Assembly: GCA_000263395.1 (NCBI GenBank)
Contig: AJXE01000001.1
Span: forward strand, 62,001-126,000
Direction of reading: 5' to 3'
Length of the DNA: 64,000 bases
DNA from: Stutzerimonas stutzeri TS44
GTDB taxonomy: Bacteria; Pseudomonadota; Gammaproteobacteria; Pseudomonadales; Pseudomonadaceae
Shown here piece after piece: positions 21,341 through 31,649 of this stretch. Every line of letters starts with the position of its first letter. Position 1 is the first letter of the stretch. Under the pieces are notes generated by a model, which was not told the origin of the DNA, did no database searches, and saw nothing but the letters and a program-made list of their open reading frames with translations. The translations under genes and the position numbers were made by a program.

Positions 21341-21820
21341 ATGCCCACCACCGATCTCTGGTCCTTCGCTCTCGCCTGCTATGCCCGCCCCGGCGTGGAG
21401 TCCGCCTGTCTGGCGCTGCAAGCGCAAGGCGCCGACGTCTGCCTGCTGTTGTGTGGCGCCTGGCTGGAAACCCGCCACATCGCGCCCGATCCGCTGCGTC
21501 TGGATCAGCTCGCAGCAATCGCCACGCCCTGGCAGCAGCATCTCCAACCGCTGCGCCAGTTGCGTCAGCAATGGCGTGCCGCCGCTCAGCAGGATGCCGC
21601 GCTGCATCGGCTACGCGAACAGCTCAAGTCGCTGGAGTTGCAAGGAGAACGCGTCCTGCTGGAACGCCTGGAACGCTGCAGCGACACCTGGCCGGCAGGC
21701 GGCGACAAGGAGCACTGGCTGGAAACGCTGCTGCCCGCAAACAGCGAAAGCAGCCGCGCAGCCCTGACGGTGCTGCGCGACGCGGCGTTGCAAACTCAGC
21801 TGGAGCTGCGCGGCGTCTGA
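21341..21820 (+). CDS. TIGR02444 family protein, function unknown
   Basis: A 159-residue soluble, helical, Leu- and Gln-rich protein beginning MPTTDLWSFALACYARPGVE. The motif WSFALACYARPGVE...LLLCGAWLETR is the TIGR02444 signature, a family restricted mostly to gammaproteobacteria and without known function. It is divergent from the ABC-F gene across 65 bp and its last 25 bp overlap the 3' end of the convergent algP gene. Confidence 0.88.
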   Translation: MPTTDLWSFALACYARPGVESACLALQAQGADVCLLLCGAWLETRHIAPDPLRLDQLAAIATPWQQHLQPLRQLRQQWRAAAQQDAALHRLREQLKSLELQGERVLLERLERCSDTWPAGGDKEHWLETLLPANSESSRAALTVLRDAALQTQLELRGV

Positions 21821-22518
21821 GTACTGGTCTCAGCGGACTTGGCCGGCTTGCGCGCCACCGGCTTCTTCGCGGCAGGCTTCGGTGTGGCGGGCTTCGGCGT
21901 GGCGGCCGGTTTGCTCGCGGCAGGCCTGCTGCGCGCGGGCTTGGCCGCCGGCGCAGCCACTGCGGGTGCGACGCCGGTCGCAGGCTTGGTGGCCGGCGCC
22001 TTCGCCGTGCGCGCCCGGGTAGTGGTTGCCGGCTTGGCGGCAGCGGCGGGCGTACGGCTGCCGCGCGCCACCGGCTTGCGGGTGCCGGAGGTGGCAGACG
22101 CAGCCTCGGCAGGCTGATTGCGTGCCTGCAATGCCTGCGCGGCGGAGTCGCCCACCTGGCGTACGCTCTGCGCCAGATGCAGGCTCTGGGCGATGTCGCG
22201 CTTGAGCTCGGCGATGTAGCCGAGCATTTCGCTCTGACGCGCCTGCAGCAGCGTCATCGCCTCCTCCAGCTCGCCGATGCGCGTGCGCGCCTTGCCCTGG
22301 GCCTTGGCGCGACCGGCGCGAGCGGCTTCGTCCAGCCGGGTGCGAGCCTTCGCCAGACGTTCCTGGGCCTTGCCGCGTTGTTTTTCCAGCTTGCCCAGCG
22401 TGCCTTCGGCATCCTGCAGCGCCAGCTGGCAAGCCTTGTCCAGATGTTCGACGAGAGTGTTCGACAATTGCTCGAGCAGATGCAGCGGGGTGGTAACCGA
22501 CTTCTTCTTCGCGGGCAT
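21796..22518 (-). CDS. algP: AlgP / AlgR3-like histone H1-type regulatory protein
   Basis: A 240-residue protein. The N-terminal half (about 1-135) is a heptad-rich helical region starting MPAKKKSVTTPLHLLEQLSN. The C-terminal 100 residues are Lys/Pro/Ala/Arg/Thr-rich, with degenerate KPAA/KPAT units resembling eukaryotic histone H1 tails. In P. aeruginosa AlgP is tied to algD transcription and carries a longer regular tail, so this copy is shorter and less repetitive. The ATG at 22518 starts at the conserved MPAKKK. It is downstream of rsd, as in P. aeruginosa. It overlaps the convergent TIGR02444 gene by 25 bp. Confidence 0.9.
   Translation of the reverse strand: MPAKKKSVTTPLHLLEQLSNTLVEHLDKACQLALQDAEGTLGKLEKQRGKAQERLAKARTRLDEAARAGRAKAQGKARTRIGELEEAMTLLQARQSEMLGYIAELKRDIAQSLHLAQSVRQVGDSAAQALQARNQPAEAASATSGTRKPVARGSRTPAAAAKPATTTRARTAKAPATKPATGVAPAVAAPAAKPARSRPAASKPAATPKPATPKPAAKKPVARKPAKSAETSTQTPRSSS
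21799..22101 (-). repeat. Degenerate KPAA-type repeat tract in algP
   Basis: About 100 codons encode loosely repeated Lys-Pro-Ala-Ala/Thr units; the repeat is clearest at 21850-21960. Units are no longer identical at DNA level, so it looks less prone to slippage than the perfect repeats known from P. aeruginosa algP. Confidence 0.6.
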
Positions 22519-22628
22519 GAAGGTGCCTCCTGGCGGGTTCGATGCAGCCATACTAGACGCGCGTCAGGCCGCCCGCCAGAGGGCCTGCGAAGCCCGCCGG
22601 CGCGGTGAACGGAGCGTGGTCGGCAGAC

Positions 22629-23093
22629 TCAGGCCGTAACGGCGACCTGCTTGTGCGCGGTGTGCAGCACTTCGATCAGGCAGTCTTCCAGATCGAAGCG
22701 CTCGTGCAGCAACTGACCAAGCTGCCGGAGTTCCTCGCTCAGACCGGGGCTGTCGAAGCAGTCGCCCTTCTCGCAACGGTCGTTGAAGGCGAGCAGCACC
22801 TGGGTGATGGTCTCGATGCGCGGATAGATCTGCTTGGCCAGCTCGATGCCGCGTGCATCGCCGAAGGCCTTGGCCTCGGCGAGCAGCTGTTCGTAGATTT
22901 CGAAGTGGCCGGCAGACACGTAGTCGACCAGCAGTTGGCAGAATTTCTGCAGGGCCTGGCGCGTCGCGGAATCGCTTTCCACATGCAGCCCGTCGAATGC
23001 GTTGACGAGCGCATGACGTTCCTGCAGCCAGCGGTCGATCAGCAGATGCACACCACCCCAGCGTTCCTGGGCGTTCCGACAGCTCTCGAGCAT
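22629..23093 (-). CDS. rsd: Regulator of sigma D (anti-sigma-70 factor)
   Basis: A 154-residue four-helix-bundle protein of the Rsd/AlgQ family, starting [26 protein letters not shown]. AlgQ of P. aeruginosa binds region 4 of RpoD and frees core polymerase for other sigma factors; it also affects alginate and siderophore genes. The conserved [13 protein letters not shown] and [14 protein letters not shown] segments are present. A 291-bp upstream gap up to dsbB shows A/T-rich stretches but no gene. It is also named algQ. Confidence 0.95.
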   Translation of the reverse strand: MLESCRNAQERWGGVHLLIDRWLQERHALVNAFDGLHVESDSATRQALQKFCQLLVDYVSAGHFEIYEQLLAEAKAFGDARGIELAKQIYPRIETITQVLLAFNDRCEKGDCFDSPGLSEELRQLGQLLHERFDLEDCLIEVLHTAHKQVAVTA

Positions 23094-23384
23094 GATGACC
23101 TCACTTCCCTAATCGAAATACTTTTTCGCCTTTCCGAGACGTTTTTTTGTCTTTCGGCATCGGCCTTGGGTGAGTGGCGGTGCAAACGGCGAATTTCCGT
23201 CACCGCACGAGCAGACTATGCTGCCGCGCATCAGGCTTCAAGCAATGCCGGCGTTTTTTCCGCCCGCCTGTCCCCCTGCATTCCGGCTCCCGGATGAGCA
23301 CCGGAATTACAGTGCCCGAGCCATCATCTGCGCTTTCTCACTGACCCTCGAACGGGAAGCAGGTTCGCTGACGAAGCGTGACGA

Positions 23385-23876
23385 TCAGCCGCGACGCAGC
23401 ATCTGCCAGATGCAGAATGCTGCCATGCCGATGAACGCCAGCAACGTCCACTCCGGAATGCTCATGCCCAGCAGGGTCCAGCTGACCTCCGCGCACTCGG
23501 CGGTGCCGTGCAGCACCAGACGGGCAATTTCCTGGAAGGGCAGCGCCTCCATCATGTATTCCAGGCTCGGCAGGCAGCTCGGCAGCTCTTCGGCCGGCAC
23601 GCTCTGCAGCCAGATCTGGCGGATCGCCGTCGCGCCTCCGGCCACCGCGAACAGCAACGCGAACGCGGCATACAGGCGCCGACCGGTCAGTGCCGGGTCA
23701 TGCAGCGCAGCGATCAGACAGACTACGCCGAAGCCGATCACACAGATCCGCTGCACGATGCACAGTGGGCAAGGCGCCAGACCGACCACATGCTCCAGAT
23801 ACAGCGCAGCCCCCATCATCGCGACGCAGGCAAGGAAGGCGAGAAGGAAAAGCGAACGTGGGCTGGCCAGGTTCAT
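23385..23876 (-). CDS. dsbB: Disulfide bond formation protein B
   Basis: A 163-residue inner-membrane protein with four hydrophobic segments. The redox pairs are CPLC at 36-39 and the periplasmic Cys101/Cys128. It passes electrons from DsbA to ubiquinone. Size and motifs match DsbB exactly. It is in the alginate/heme block downstream of hemY by 117 bp; pseudomonads often have a second DsbB elsewhere. Confidence 0.96.
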   Translation of the reverse strand: MNLASPRSLFLLAFLACVAMMGAALYLEHVVGLAPCPLCIVQRICVIGFGVVCLIAALHDPALTGRRLYAAFALLFAVAGGATAIRQIWLQSVPAEELPSCLPSLEYMMEALPFQEIARLVLHGTAECAEVSWTLLGMSIPEWTLLAFIGMAAFCIWQMLRRG

Positions 23877-23993
23877 GGGAGCTCCGCAGGCAGGAAAAGC
23901 CCGCTACGGTAGAGGAAAGCGACGACCGCTTACAAGCTGCGGCGCCTGGCTTGCGAACGGCGACACCCGCGCAACGGCGGGTGTCGCCCACCG

Positions 23994-25214
23994 TCAGAGC
24001 GGTGCCGGCAGATTGCGATCCAGCAGGCCGAGCCCTTCGTGGAACAGCTGGTTGCTGCGCTGCGCATCACCCAGCTGGGCGAGCAGGCGCGCCAGTTCGG
24101 CGCAGGTTTGCGGGCGGTGTTCGATGCGCAGACTCGCCTCGAAGTAATCGCGCGCCTTGCCCCACAGCTCGTTACGCAGACTCAGCCGCGCGAGCGCCAA
24201 TAGCAGCGCAGCATTGTCCGGGTGCGCCTTGAGCCAGCCTTCGGCATGTGCCAGCTGACGAGCCGAATCGCGCCCCTGAACGCAGCCGTAGCGCTCGACC
24301 AGGCGATCATCGAACTGACGCTTGAGCGCGGCGTACAGCACTTCCTCGCCCTTCGCCTCGGCGCCCAGCCGACTCAGGCCGTCGGCGTAGGCGCGCACCA
24401 GCAGCGGTTCGTGACGCAACGCAGCGGGTACCGACTGCCAGCGCTGTTCGAGCGCCTGGCGCGCCTCTTCCGCCGTGCCAGCCTCGGTCTGTGCGGCCTG
24501 CTCGACAGCGGCGGTCCAGGCCAGCCGCTCCAGTTCGTCCAGACGCGCCGCCGGTAGCACGCGCTGCTTGCGCAGATCCGGCAGCAGCCGGCACAACGCA
24601 GGCCAGTCCTCCAGCTGCACATAGAGCTGCTGCAGCTGCACCAGCAGATAGGAATGGCGCGGATGCTCGTCGTGCAACGCGCTCAGCGTCGCCCGTGCTT
24701 CGGCGTACTGGCCGCGCGCGATCTGCAGCTGCGCCTGCGCCAGGCCGATGGCCAGCGCGGCCTGTGGTTCACGTTCCCGTGCCTGACGCAGCAATTCGTC
24801 GCTCTGCTCATGTTCGCCCAGTTCGTTGGCCGCGCGGGCCGCGCCCAGGTAATGCACCAGCGGCTGACGATCGTGCTCGGCGGCGGTACGCAGGTGCCCG
24901 AGCGCCGGCTGCCATTGCCCTTCGGCCAGCTCGCGCATGCCGCGCCGAGAAGCGTTCTCGACCCGCCGCGCGCGATGCCGCCGTGACCACGGGTTGACCA
25001 GTGCGCCGGACAGCTGCAGCACCCCCAGCAGGCGGTGCAGCAGCACCGCAAGCAGCCAGAAGGCGGCAATCAGTCCCAGGAAAACCCAGAAACTGGATTC
25101 GTAGCGGAAGCGATCGTAGGTGATCAGCACGTAGCCGGCGCTCTGGCTGATGGCCCAGCCGAGAAAACCGACGATCGCCAGGATCAGAATGAGAACGAGG
25201 GCCAGGCGTTTCAT
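23994..25214 (-). CDS. hemY: HemY-like membrane TPR protein of heme biosynthesis operon
   Basis: A 406-residue protein: two N-terminal membrane segments (about 4-22 and 44-65) then a long region of TPR-like helical repeats (for example LVHYLGAARAANELGEHEQSDELL). This is the gammaproteobacterial HemY_N/TPR protein, not the Bacillus protoporphyrinogen oxidase of the same name. It is thought to scaffold or regulate late heme enzymes; no catalytic residues are seen. Its ATG overlaps the hemX stop by 4 nt (ATGA). Confidence 0.92.
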   Translation of the reverse strand: MKRLALVLILILAIVGFLGWAISQSAGYVLITYDRFRYESSFWVFLGLIAAFWLLAVLLHRLLGVLQLSGALVNPWSRRHRARRVENASRRGMRELAEGQWQPALGHLRTAAEHDRQPLVHYLGAARAANELGEHEQSDELLRQAREREPQAALAIGLAQAQLQIARGQYAEARATLSALHDEHPRHSYLLVQLQQLYVQLEDWPALCRLLPDLRKQRVLPAARLDELERLAWTAAVEQAAQTEAGTAEEARQALEQRWQSVPAALRHEPLLVRAYADGLSRLGAEAKGEEVLYAALKRQFDDRLVERYGCVQGRDSARQLAHAEGWLKAHPDNAALLLALARLSLRNELWGKARDYFEASLRIEHRPQTCAELARLLAQLGDAQRSNQLFHEGLGLLDRNLPAPL

Positions 25215-26368
25215 GTGCGCTGTGCCTCCTGCTCCGCCTCGGCCGCCGGCTGCGCCGGTGCCGGCTCGCTGCCGTCCTGGGTTTCACGCTTCTGCACGTA
25301 GACCTGCAGCGCCTTGAGCGCCGGCGCCAGGTCGGGCAGCGCCACCGCGACCTGCCGTCCGGCGAGCGCCTCGATGCGCTGGCGCAGCCCGCGGGCGTCG
25401 CCGTTATCCTCACTGAAGTGGTCCTGCAGCATGCTGCGCGCCTGCTCCAGCGACTGCCGGTAGACCTCGGTATTGCCGTTGAGCACCGCCCACTGCGCCT
25501 GCTCGATGGCCAGCGACAGCGCCAGCTGCACTTGCGCCAGGCTCTGGCCGGCGAGCAGCGGCTTGACGTTGGTGCCGGCGTCGAAGTCGATGCGCACGTA
25601 GCGCATCAGCTCGTCGAGCCAGCGCTGCCAGCGGCTTTGCACCGCATCGCCCGGCAGCGCTTCACCATTGACGAATTCCGGCGCCAGCGCGCTGAGCCGG
25701 CTGGTCTGCCCACGCAGCGCACCGAGCTGCAGGAACAGCCCGGTGCGGTCGAGATCCGGCAGGCTGCGCAGGCCTTCGAGTCCTTCGAGCAGTTTCTGCC
25801 GGGTAGCGTAGGCGGCCGGGTCGTCCTGCTTCTGCAGGATCAGGTCGGCCTCGTGCACCAACATCTCGGCGCTCTTCACGTCCTGCATGGCCGACAGGCG
25901 CAGCATCGCCATGCGCAGCAGATGTTCGGCTTCGGCCAGCCGCCACTCCTCGCGGCTGGCGCCGAGCACCTGCTCGACGCGCCCGGAGAGGCGCTGCTGA
26001 TCGCTCTGCAGCGCCGCGAGCAGGCGCCGCTGCTCGTCCAGCGCGGCCGGCGACGGCAGTTGTTCCAGGGGTGCCAGGCGGCTGGCCAGCTGCCGATTGG
26101 CCTCGGTCAGGCGTTGCGCCTGCGTGTCGGCGCTCTGTAGCGCCTGCGCCTGCTGTGCATCGCGCGCGGCGAACTGCTGCACCTGCCAGACGCTGTAGCC
26201 GGCCACGGCAATACCGGCGACGCCGCACAGCAGCGCCAGCAGAGGCAGCGCCTTGCCGCCGCCCTGGCGCGCAGGCTTGGCCGGTTCTTTTTTGCGGGCG
26301 TCGTTGACGATGGGATCCGGCGTGCTGGCCGGGGATTGCAGCGGCTCGTTTTTATCTGTTTCGCTCAC
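25211..26368 (-). CDS. hemX: HemX-like protein (annotated uroporphyrinogen-III C-methyltransferase)
   Basis: A 385-residue protein: Lys/Pro-rich cytoplasmic head, one transmembrane segment at about residues 45-65 (ALPLLALLCGVAGIAVAGYSVW), then a coiled-coil region and the HemX domain (YVRIDFDAG...LSLAIEQAQWAVL). Despite the name, no SAM-methyltransferase motif is present. The role is unknown; it may organise heme enzymes. The start is a GTG at 26368 with AAGGA 8 nt upstream; an out-of-frame ATG overlaps it (ATGTGAG). It begins 16 bp behind hemD and overlaps hemY by 4 nt. Confidence 0.9.
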   Translation of the reverse strand: MSETDKNEPLQSPASTPDPIVNDARKKEPAKPARQGGGKALPLLALLCGVAGIAVAGYSVWQVQQFAARDAQQAQALQSADTQAQRLTEANRQLASRLAPLEQLPSPAALDEQRRLLAALQSDQQRLSGRVEQVLGASREEWRLAEAEHLLRMAMLRLSAMQDVKSAEMLVHEADLILQKQDDPAAYATRQKLLEGLEGLRSLPDLDRTGLFLQLGALRGQTSRLSALAPEFVNGEALPGDAVQSRWQRWLDELMRYVRIDFDAGTNVKPLLAGQSLAQVQLALSLAIEQAQWAVLNGNTEVYRQSLEQARSMLQDHFSEDNGDARGLRQRIEALAGRQVAVALPDLAPALKALQVYVQKRETQDGSEPAPAQPAAEAEQEAQRT

Positions 26369-26384
26369 ATTTCCGTCCTTTGCT

Positions 26385-27155
26385 TCAGAAGGCAGGCCGC
26401 GCTGTGCTGCGTACGGCCGCCAGCAGGGCCGTGGCGGCAGCGCCACGGCAATCCACGATTCGTCTGGCGCCCAGCTGCCGGGCCATCTCGGCGACCCTGG
26501 GGCTGGGGACGAACAAGGGTAATTCAAGCAGATCAGGCCAGGCGGCGCCGGCCAGTGCATGCAGCGACTGCAGCCCCTGGCCGCTGCTGATCACCAGGCC
26601 GTTGAGCCGCTGCGCCTTTATCAGGTCCAGCAACGCATGCGGCGGATACTCGGGCAAGCGGCGGCGGTAAAGCTCCAGCGTGTCGACCTGCACGCCGCGC
26701 GCGCGCAGGGTCTCGGCGAAAAACTCGCGTCCACCTTCGCCGCGCACGATAAGCACCTTCGGTGCCGGTACCGCCAACGCCTCGGCCAGCTGCGGCAGCG
26801 CCAGCAGGGCCTCGCTGTCGTCGCCGGCCTGCGGCCAGCTGACATCCAGGCCATAGTCCGCGAGGATCGCCCCGGTCGCCGCGCCGACGCTGAACCAGCG
26901 CTGGCCGAACGGCGGCTGCGGCCAGTAGCGATCGAGCAGCTCCAGCGCCAGGCGCGCGGCCGGCTTGCTGACCACCACCACGGCGCAGTAGCGGTCCAGT
27001 TCGAGAATGGTCGCGCGCTGCTCGGCGGTTTCCGGCAGCGGCTCGATCGCCAGCAGCGGCAGACTGGCGCTATCGATTCCGACCTCAGCCAGCGTCGCCG
27101 CCAGCGCGGCGCATTCGTCGGCCGGCCGGGTCAGCAGCAGGCGCCAGCCGCTCAC
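26385..27155 (-). CDS. hemD: Uroporphyrinogen-III synthase
   Basis: A 256-residue enzyme that closes hydroxymethylbilane with D-ring inversion. The family is poorly conserved but [15 protein letters not shown] at the start, [16 protein letters not shown] and [21 protein letters not shown] in the middle and the [17 protein letters not shown] segment identify it. The start is a GTG at 27155 which overlaps the hemC TGA (GTGA). Order hemC-hemD-hemX-hemY is the classical heme operon. Confidence 0.95.
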   Translation of the reverse strand: MSGWRLLLTRPADECAALAATLAEVGIDSASLPLLAIEPLPETAEQRATILELDRYCAVVVVSKPAARLALELLDRYWPQPPFGQRWFSVGAATGAILADYGLDVSWPQAGDDSEALLALPQLAEALAVPAPKVLIVRGEGGREFFAETLRARGVQVDTLELYRRRLPEYPPHALLDLIKAQRLNGLVISSGQGLQSLHALAGAAWPDLLELPLFVPSPRVAEMARQLGARRIVDCRGAAATALLAAVRSTARPAF

Positions 27156-28090
27156 GCGTCGCCGGCCTCGCCGTAGACCGCTTGGAGAATCCGCTCGGCA
27201 CCCTGCGCCAGCAGGTCTTCGGCGACGCGCACGCCCAGCGCCTCGGCCTCGGCGGCCGGCGCACGGCCCTCGGCGCGCAACAGCAGGCTGCCGTCGGGCT
27301 GGCCGACCAGACCGCGCAGCCACAGCTGCTCACCCTCGAGCACCGCGTAGCAGGCGATCGGCACCTGGCAGCCGCCATTGAGCCGCTTGTTCAGCGCACG
27401 CTCGGCACTGACGCGCGTGGCGGTCGCGGGATCATTCAGGCAGGCGAGCAGCTGATGCACTTCGCTGTCGGCGCTGCGGCATTCGATGCCGACCGCACCC
27501 TGCCCGCCGGCCGGCAGGCTCTCGTCGACGCCGATGCTGGAGCGGATGCGCTCGCCGAAGCCAAGACGAATCAGCCCGGCGGCGGCGAGGATGATGGCGT
27601 CGTACTCGCCGGCATCCAGCTTGGCCAGACGGGTGTTGACGTTGCCGCGCAGGAACTGGATTTTCAGGTCAGGGCGGCGCGCCAGCAGCTGGGCCTGGCG
27701 GCGCAGGCTGGAAGTGCCGACCACGCTACCGGCCGGCAGCGCGTCGAGGCTGTCGTAGGTATTGGAGGCGAAGGCGTCGCGCGGGTCTTCGCGCTCGCAG
27801 ATGCAGTACAGGCCGAGCCCGGCGGGAAACTCCATCGGCACGTCCTTCATCGAGTGCACGGCGATGTCGGCCTCGTTCTCCAGCAGCGCGGTTTCCAGTT
27901 CCTTGACGAACAGGCCCTTGCCGCCGATCTTCGCCAGCGGCGCGTCGAGCAGCTTGTCGCCACGGCTGACCATCGGCACCAGGCTGACCGTGAGTCCGGG
28001 GTGCGACGCTTCCAGGCGCGCCTTGACGTATTCGGCCTGCCACAGGGCCAGGGCACTCTTGCGGGTGGCGATGCGAATTTCGCGAGACAT
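27152..28090 (-). CDS. hemC: Porphobilinogen deaminase (hydroxymethylbilane synthase)
   Basis: A 312-residue enzyme that polymerises four porphobilinogen units. The N-terminal [17 protein letters not shown], the substrate arginine segment [18 protein letters not shown] and the dipyrromethane-cofactor cysteine in [16 protein letters not shown] are all present. It is first in the hem unit and lies 120 bp downstream of algR, with a palindromic repeat in the gap. Confidence 0.99.
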   Translation of the reverse strand: MSREIRIATRKSALALWQAEYVKARLEASHPGLTVSLVPMVSRGDKLLDAPLAKIGGKGLFVKELETALLENEADIAVHSMKDVPMEFPAGLGLYCICEREDPRDAFASNTYDSLDALPAGSVVGTSSLRRQAQLLARRPDLKIQFLRGNVNTRLAKLDAGEYDAIILAAAGLIRLGFGERIRSSIGVDESLPAGGQGAVGIECRSADSEVHQLLACLNDPATATRVSAERALNKRLNGGCQVPIACYAVLEGEQLWLRGLVGQPDGSLLLRAEGRAPAAEAEALGVRVAEDLLAQGAERILQAVYGEAGDA

Positions 28091-28166
28091 GGGCTAATCC
28101 AGAACCAGTGAATTGCCGGCGATGATAACAGGGCCGGCGGCGTCGCTGGGTTGGCGGGAATCAAGG

Positions 28167-28208
28167 AAAAAAGCAGCTCCAAGCTCCAAGCTCCAAGCTT
28201 GAGGCTGC
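28167..28208 (-). repeat. CAAGCTT-type palindromic repeat, copy 2 (behind algR), terminator-like
   Basis: On the minus strand the element starts 2 nt after the algR stop. GCAGCCTCAAGCT pairs with AGCTTGGAGCTGC, with two mismatches; the loop holds extra GGAGCTT units (three tandem copies of AGCTTGG). It ends in a TTTTTT run, so it should act as the algR terminator. The arms match copies at 3299-3356 and 41234-41335. Confidence 0.65.
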
Positions 28209-28210
28209 CT

Positions 28211-28957
28211 CTAAAGATTCTGCATCAGCTTGCGCACGCCGGCGACGTGCCGGCGGCTCACCGTCAGCGCCTCGTCGTCGAGGCCCTTGAGGTACAGCTG
28301 GAAATGTCCCAGCGGCGTGCGTTGCAGGCGCTCGATGCGGTCGCGGAACACCAGCGCATTGCGGTGGATGCGCACGAAGCGTTCGCCGAACTCGTCTTCC
28401 AGCGACTTCAGCGGCTCGTCCAGCAGCACCTCGCCGCCGGCATGGCGCAGCGTCACGTACTTGTGGTCGGCGATGAAATAGATCACCTCGTCCAGCGGAA
28501 TCAGCTCGATGCCCTTGCGCGTGCGGGCGCTGATGTGGCTGCGCGGCCCGCCACCGGAAACCGCCGCCGGGCGGGTCAGCGCGGCGAGCTGCACGCGGTT
28601 GGGCCGCTCGGCCTTCTTCAGCGCTTCGGCCAGATGCTCGGGACGCACCGGCTTGACCAGATAGCCAACCGCGCTGACCTGGAAGGCCTCGAGGGCGAAT
28701 TCGTCATGGGCGGTACAGAAGATCACCGCCGGCGGCGCGTCCATCTCGCACAGCCGGGCGGCGACCTGCAGGCCGTCGAGGCCAGGCATGCGGATATCGA
28801 GCAGTACGATATCCGGGCGCAGTTCTTCGATCAGCGACAGGGCTTGCTCGCCGTTGCTCGCGGTCGGTTCGAGGACACGATAACCGTCGAGGTCACCTAC
28901 CAGTCGGCTTAGGCGCTCGCGGGCCAGAGGTTCGTCATCGACAATCAGGACATTCAT
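28211..28957 (-). CDS. algR: LytTR-type response regulator AlgR
   Basis: A 248-residue response regulator, the exact AlgR length. The receiver domain carries D7/D8 acidic residues and the phosphorylation site Asp54 (LLDIRMPG), then FCTAHDEFALEAF and K in YLVKP. The C-terminal LytTR DNA-binding domain (about 140-248) contains VIYFIADHKYVTLRH and FVRIHRNALVF. AlgR controls alginate, type IV pili and cyanide or virulence genes in P. aeruginosa. It is 5 bp downstream of algZ. Confidence 0.97.
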   Translation of the reverse strand: MNVLIVDDEPLARERLSRLVGDLDGYRVLEPTASNGEQALSLIEELRPDIVLLDIRMPGLDGLQVAARLCEMDAPPAVIFCTAHDEFALEAFQVSAVGYLVKPVRPEHLAEALKKAERPNRVQLAALTRPAAVSGGGPRSHISARTRKGIELIPLDEVIYFIADHKYVTLRHAGGEVLLDEPLKSLEDEFGERFVRIHRNALVFRDRIERLQRTPLGHFQLYLKGLDDEALTVSRRHVAGVRKLMQNL

Positions 28958-28962
28958 AGAGG

Positions 28963-30012
28963 TCAGGCTTCCTGCTTTTGTCTCGCACATGGATAGCGTA
29001 GACAGGTGTAGTGGCGGCCATCACGGCGCTCCACGCTGAGACTCGCCTGCGGCCCGAAAAGTGCCGCTAATCGCGCATCGATGTTCCGCAACCCCTGGCC
29101 GGTGCCGCGCGAGACCTGCGTTTGCGCCGTTTCGTCGAACGGGTTGCCAACCTCCAGACTGAACACGCCGCCTGCATATTTCGCCGTCACGCTGACCAGC
29201 CCGCCGTCGATGCGCGGCTGGATGCCATACACCAGCGCATTCTCCAGCAGCGGTTGCAGCGTGAGCTGCGGTATCGGCAGGTCCGCCGGCACCGCATCGA
29301 TCTGCCACTGCAGTTGCAGGCGCTCGCCGAGCCGGTACTGCTCGATCGACAGGTAGCGACGCGCCAGCTCCAGTTCGTCCTGCCAGGCCACCAGCGTGCC
29401 CGGGCGCGCCAGGCTGGCGCGAAACAGATCGGACAGGTCCAGCACCGCCTGCTCGGCCTTGGCCGGATCGAGCGCCACCAGGCTGGCGATGCTGTTCAGG
29501 CTGTTGAACAGGAAGTGCGGGCGGATCCGCGCCTGCAACGATTCGATCCGCGCACGCAGCTCGGCCTGCTCCTGGCGTCGCCACTGGCTCTGCAGATAGA
29601 AGTAGCGTAGCAGCAACCCGGATATGATCAGGCTGATCAGCGCATGACGCAGGTACAGGTTGGCCTCGCCCTCGCGCTGCAGCGGCCCGGCGAGCTGATA
29701 GATATCGGCTACCGCGGTGCAGGCCAGGGTCAGCCCGACCACCAGCACGCAGCACACCAGCCCGGCCAGCGCCGCGCGCAGCTGCGCCAGCAGCGGGCGC
29801 AGCAGGCACAGGGTGCCGGCCGAGAGCAGCACGATCCACTGCACGAACAGCGAGGTCAGCGCCAGGCGCATCCAGTCGAAACCCGGTTGCATCGGTTCGG
29901 CCAGCACCAGCACCAGTACCAGCAACTCGGCCAGCAGCACCAGGCCGAACAGCGCCTCCGCCCGGCACAACTCGGGAATGAAGAAATCGTCGGTTACGCC
30001 AGTGGAGTTCAC
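28963..30012 (-). CDS. algZ: Sensor histidine kinase AlgZ (FimS), LytS family
   Basis: A 349-residue kinase with four hydrophobic segments (about 20-40, 48-70, 82-104, 122-140) and no separate periplasmic sensor domain. The HisKA_3-like/LytS region has [15 protein letters not shown] with candidate phosphoacceptor His166. The ATP-binding part contains [13 protein letters not shown]; the classical N-box/G-box are those of the atypical LytS type. The start is a GTG at 30012 with CAGG 8 nt upstream. It pairs with algR. Confidence 0.93.
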   Translation of the reverse strand: MNSTGVTDDFFIPELCRAEALFGLVLLAELLVLVLVLAEPMQPGFDWMRLALTSLFVQWIVLLSAGTLCLLRPLLAQLRAALAGLVCCVLVVGLTLACTAVADIYQLAGPLQREGEANLYLRHALISLIISGLLLRYFYLQSQWRRQEQAELRARIESLQARIRPHFLFNSLNSIASLVALDPAKAEQAVLDLSDLFRASLARPGTLVAWQDELELARRYLSIEQYRLGERLQLQWQIDAVPADLPIPQLTLQPLLENALVYGIQPRIDGGLVSVTAKYAGGVFSLEVGNPFDETAQTQVSRGTGQGLRNIDARLAALFGPQASLSVERRDGRHYTCLRYPCARQKQEA

Positions 30013-30207
30013 TTGATCAGCCTGTCGGTTCGCCCGCCCGGCAGTTTCCGTGCGCCCTCCGCCATCGGCAAGCCGGCCACCGGCCGCGAGCAGCGGAAAA
30101 GCGTGGATTTGCCAGCCAGCTCACCCTTCCGTCCGTGTCCGACGGCGGCGCCATCCCTGCTATCATCGCGGCCTTTCCTCAGCCTTCGGATTTCAGCGAG
30201 CGCATTC

Positions 30208-31602
<1,395 letters not shown>

Positions 31603-31649
31603 TCCCACCCTCGGAGCGGGCGCCGGCCCGCTCCGATCCGGAGGCGCCC

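Noticed and set aside
29644-30207. Upstream extension of argH by 188 codons
   Set aside because: It is antisense to algZ and has no similarity to argininosuccinate lyase; the [14 protein letters not shown] start is the family start.
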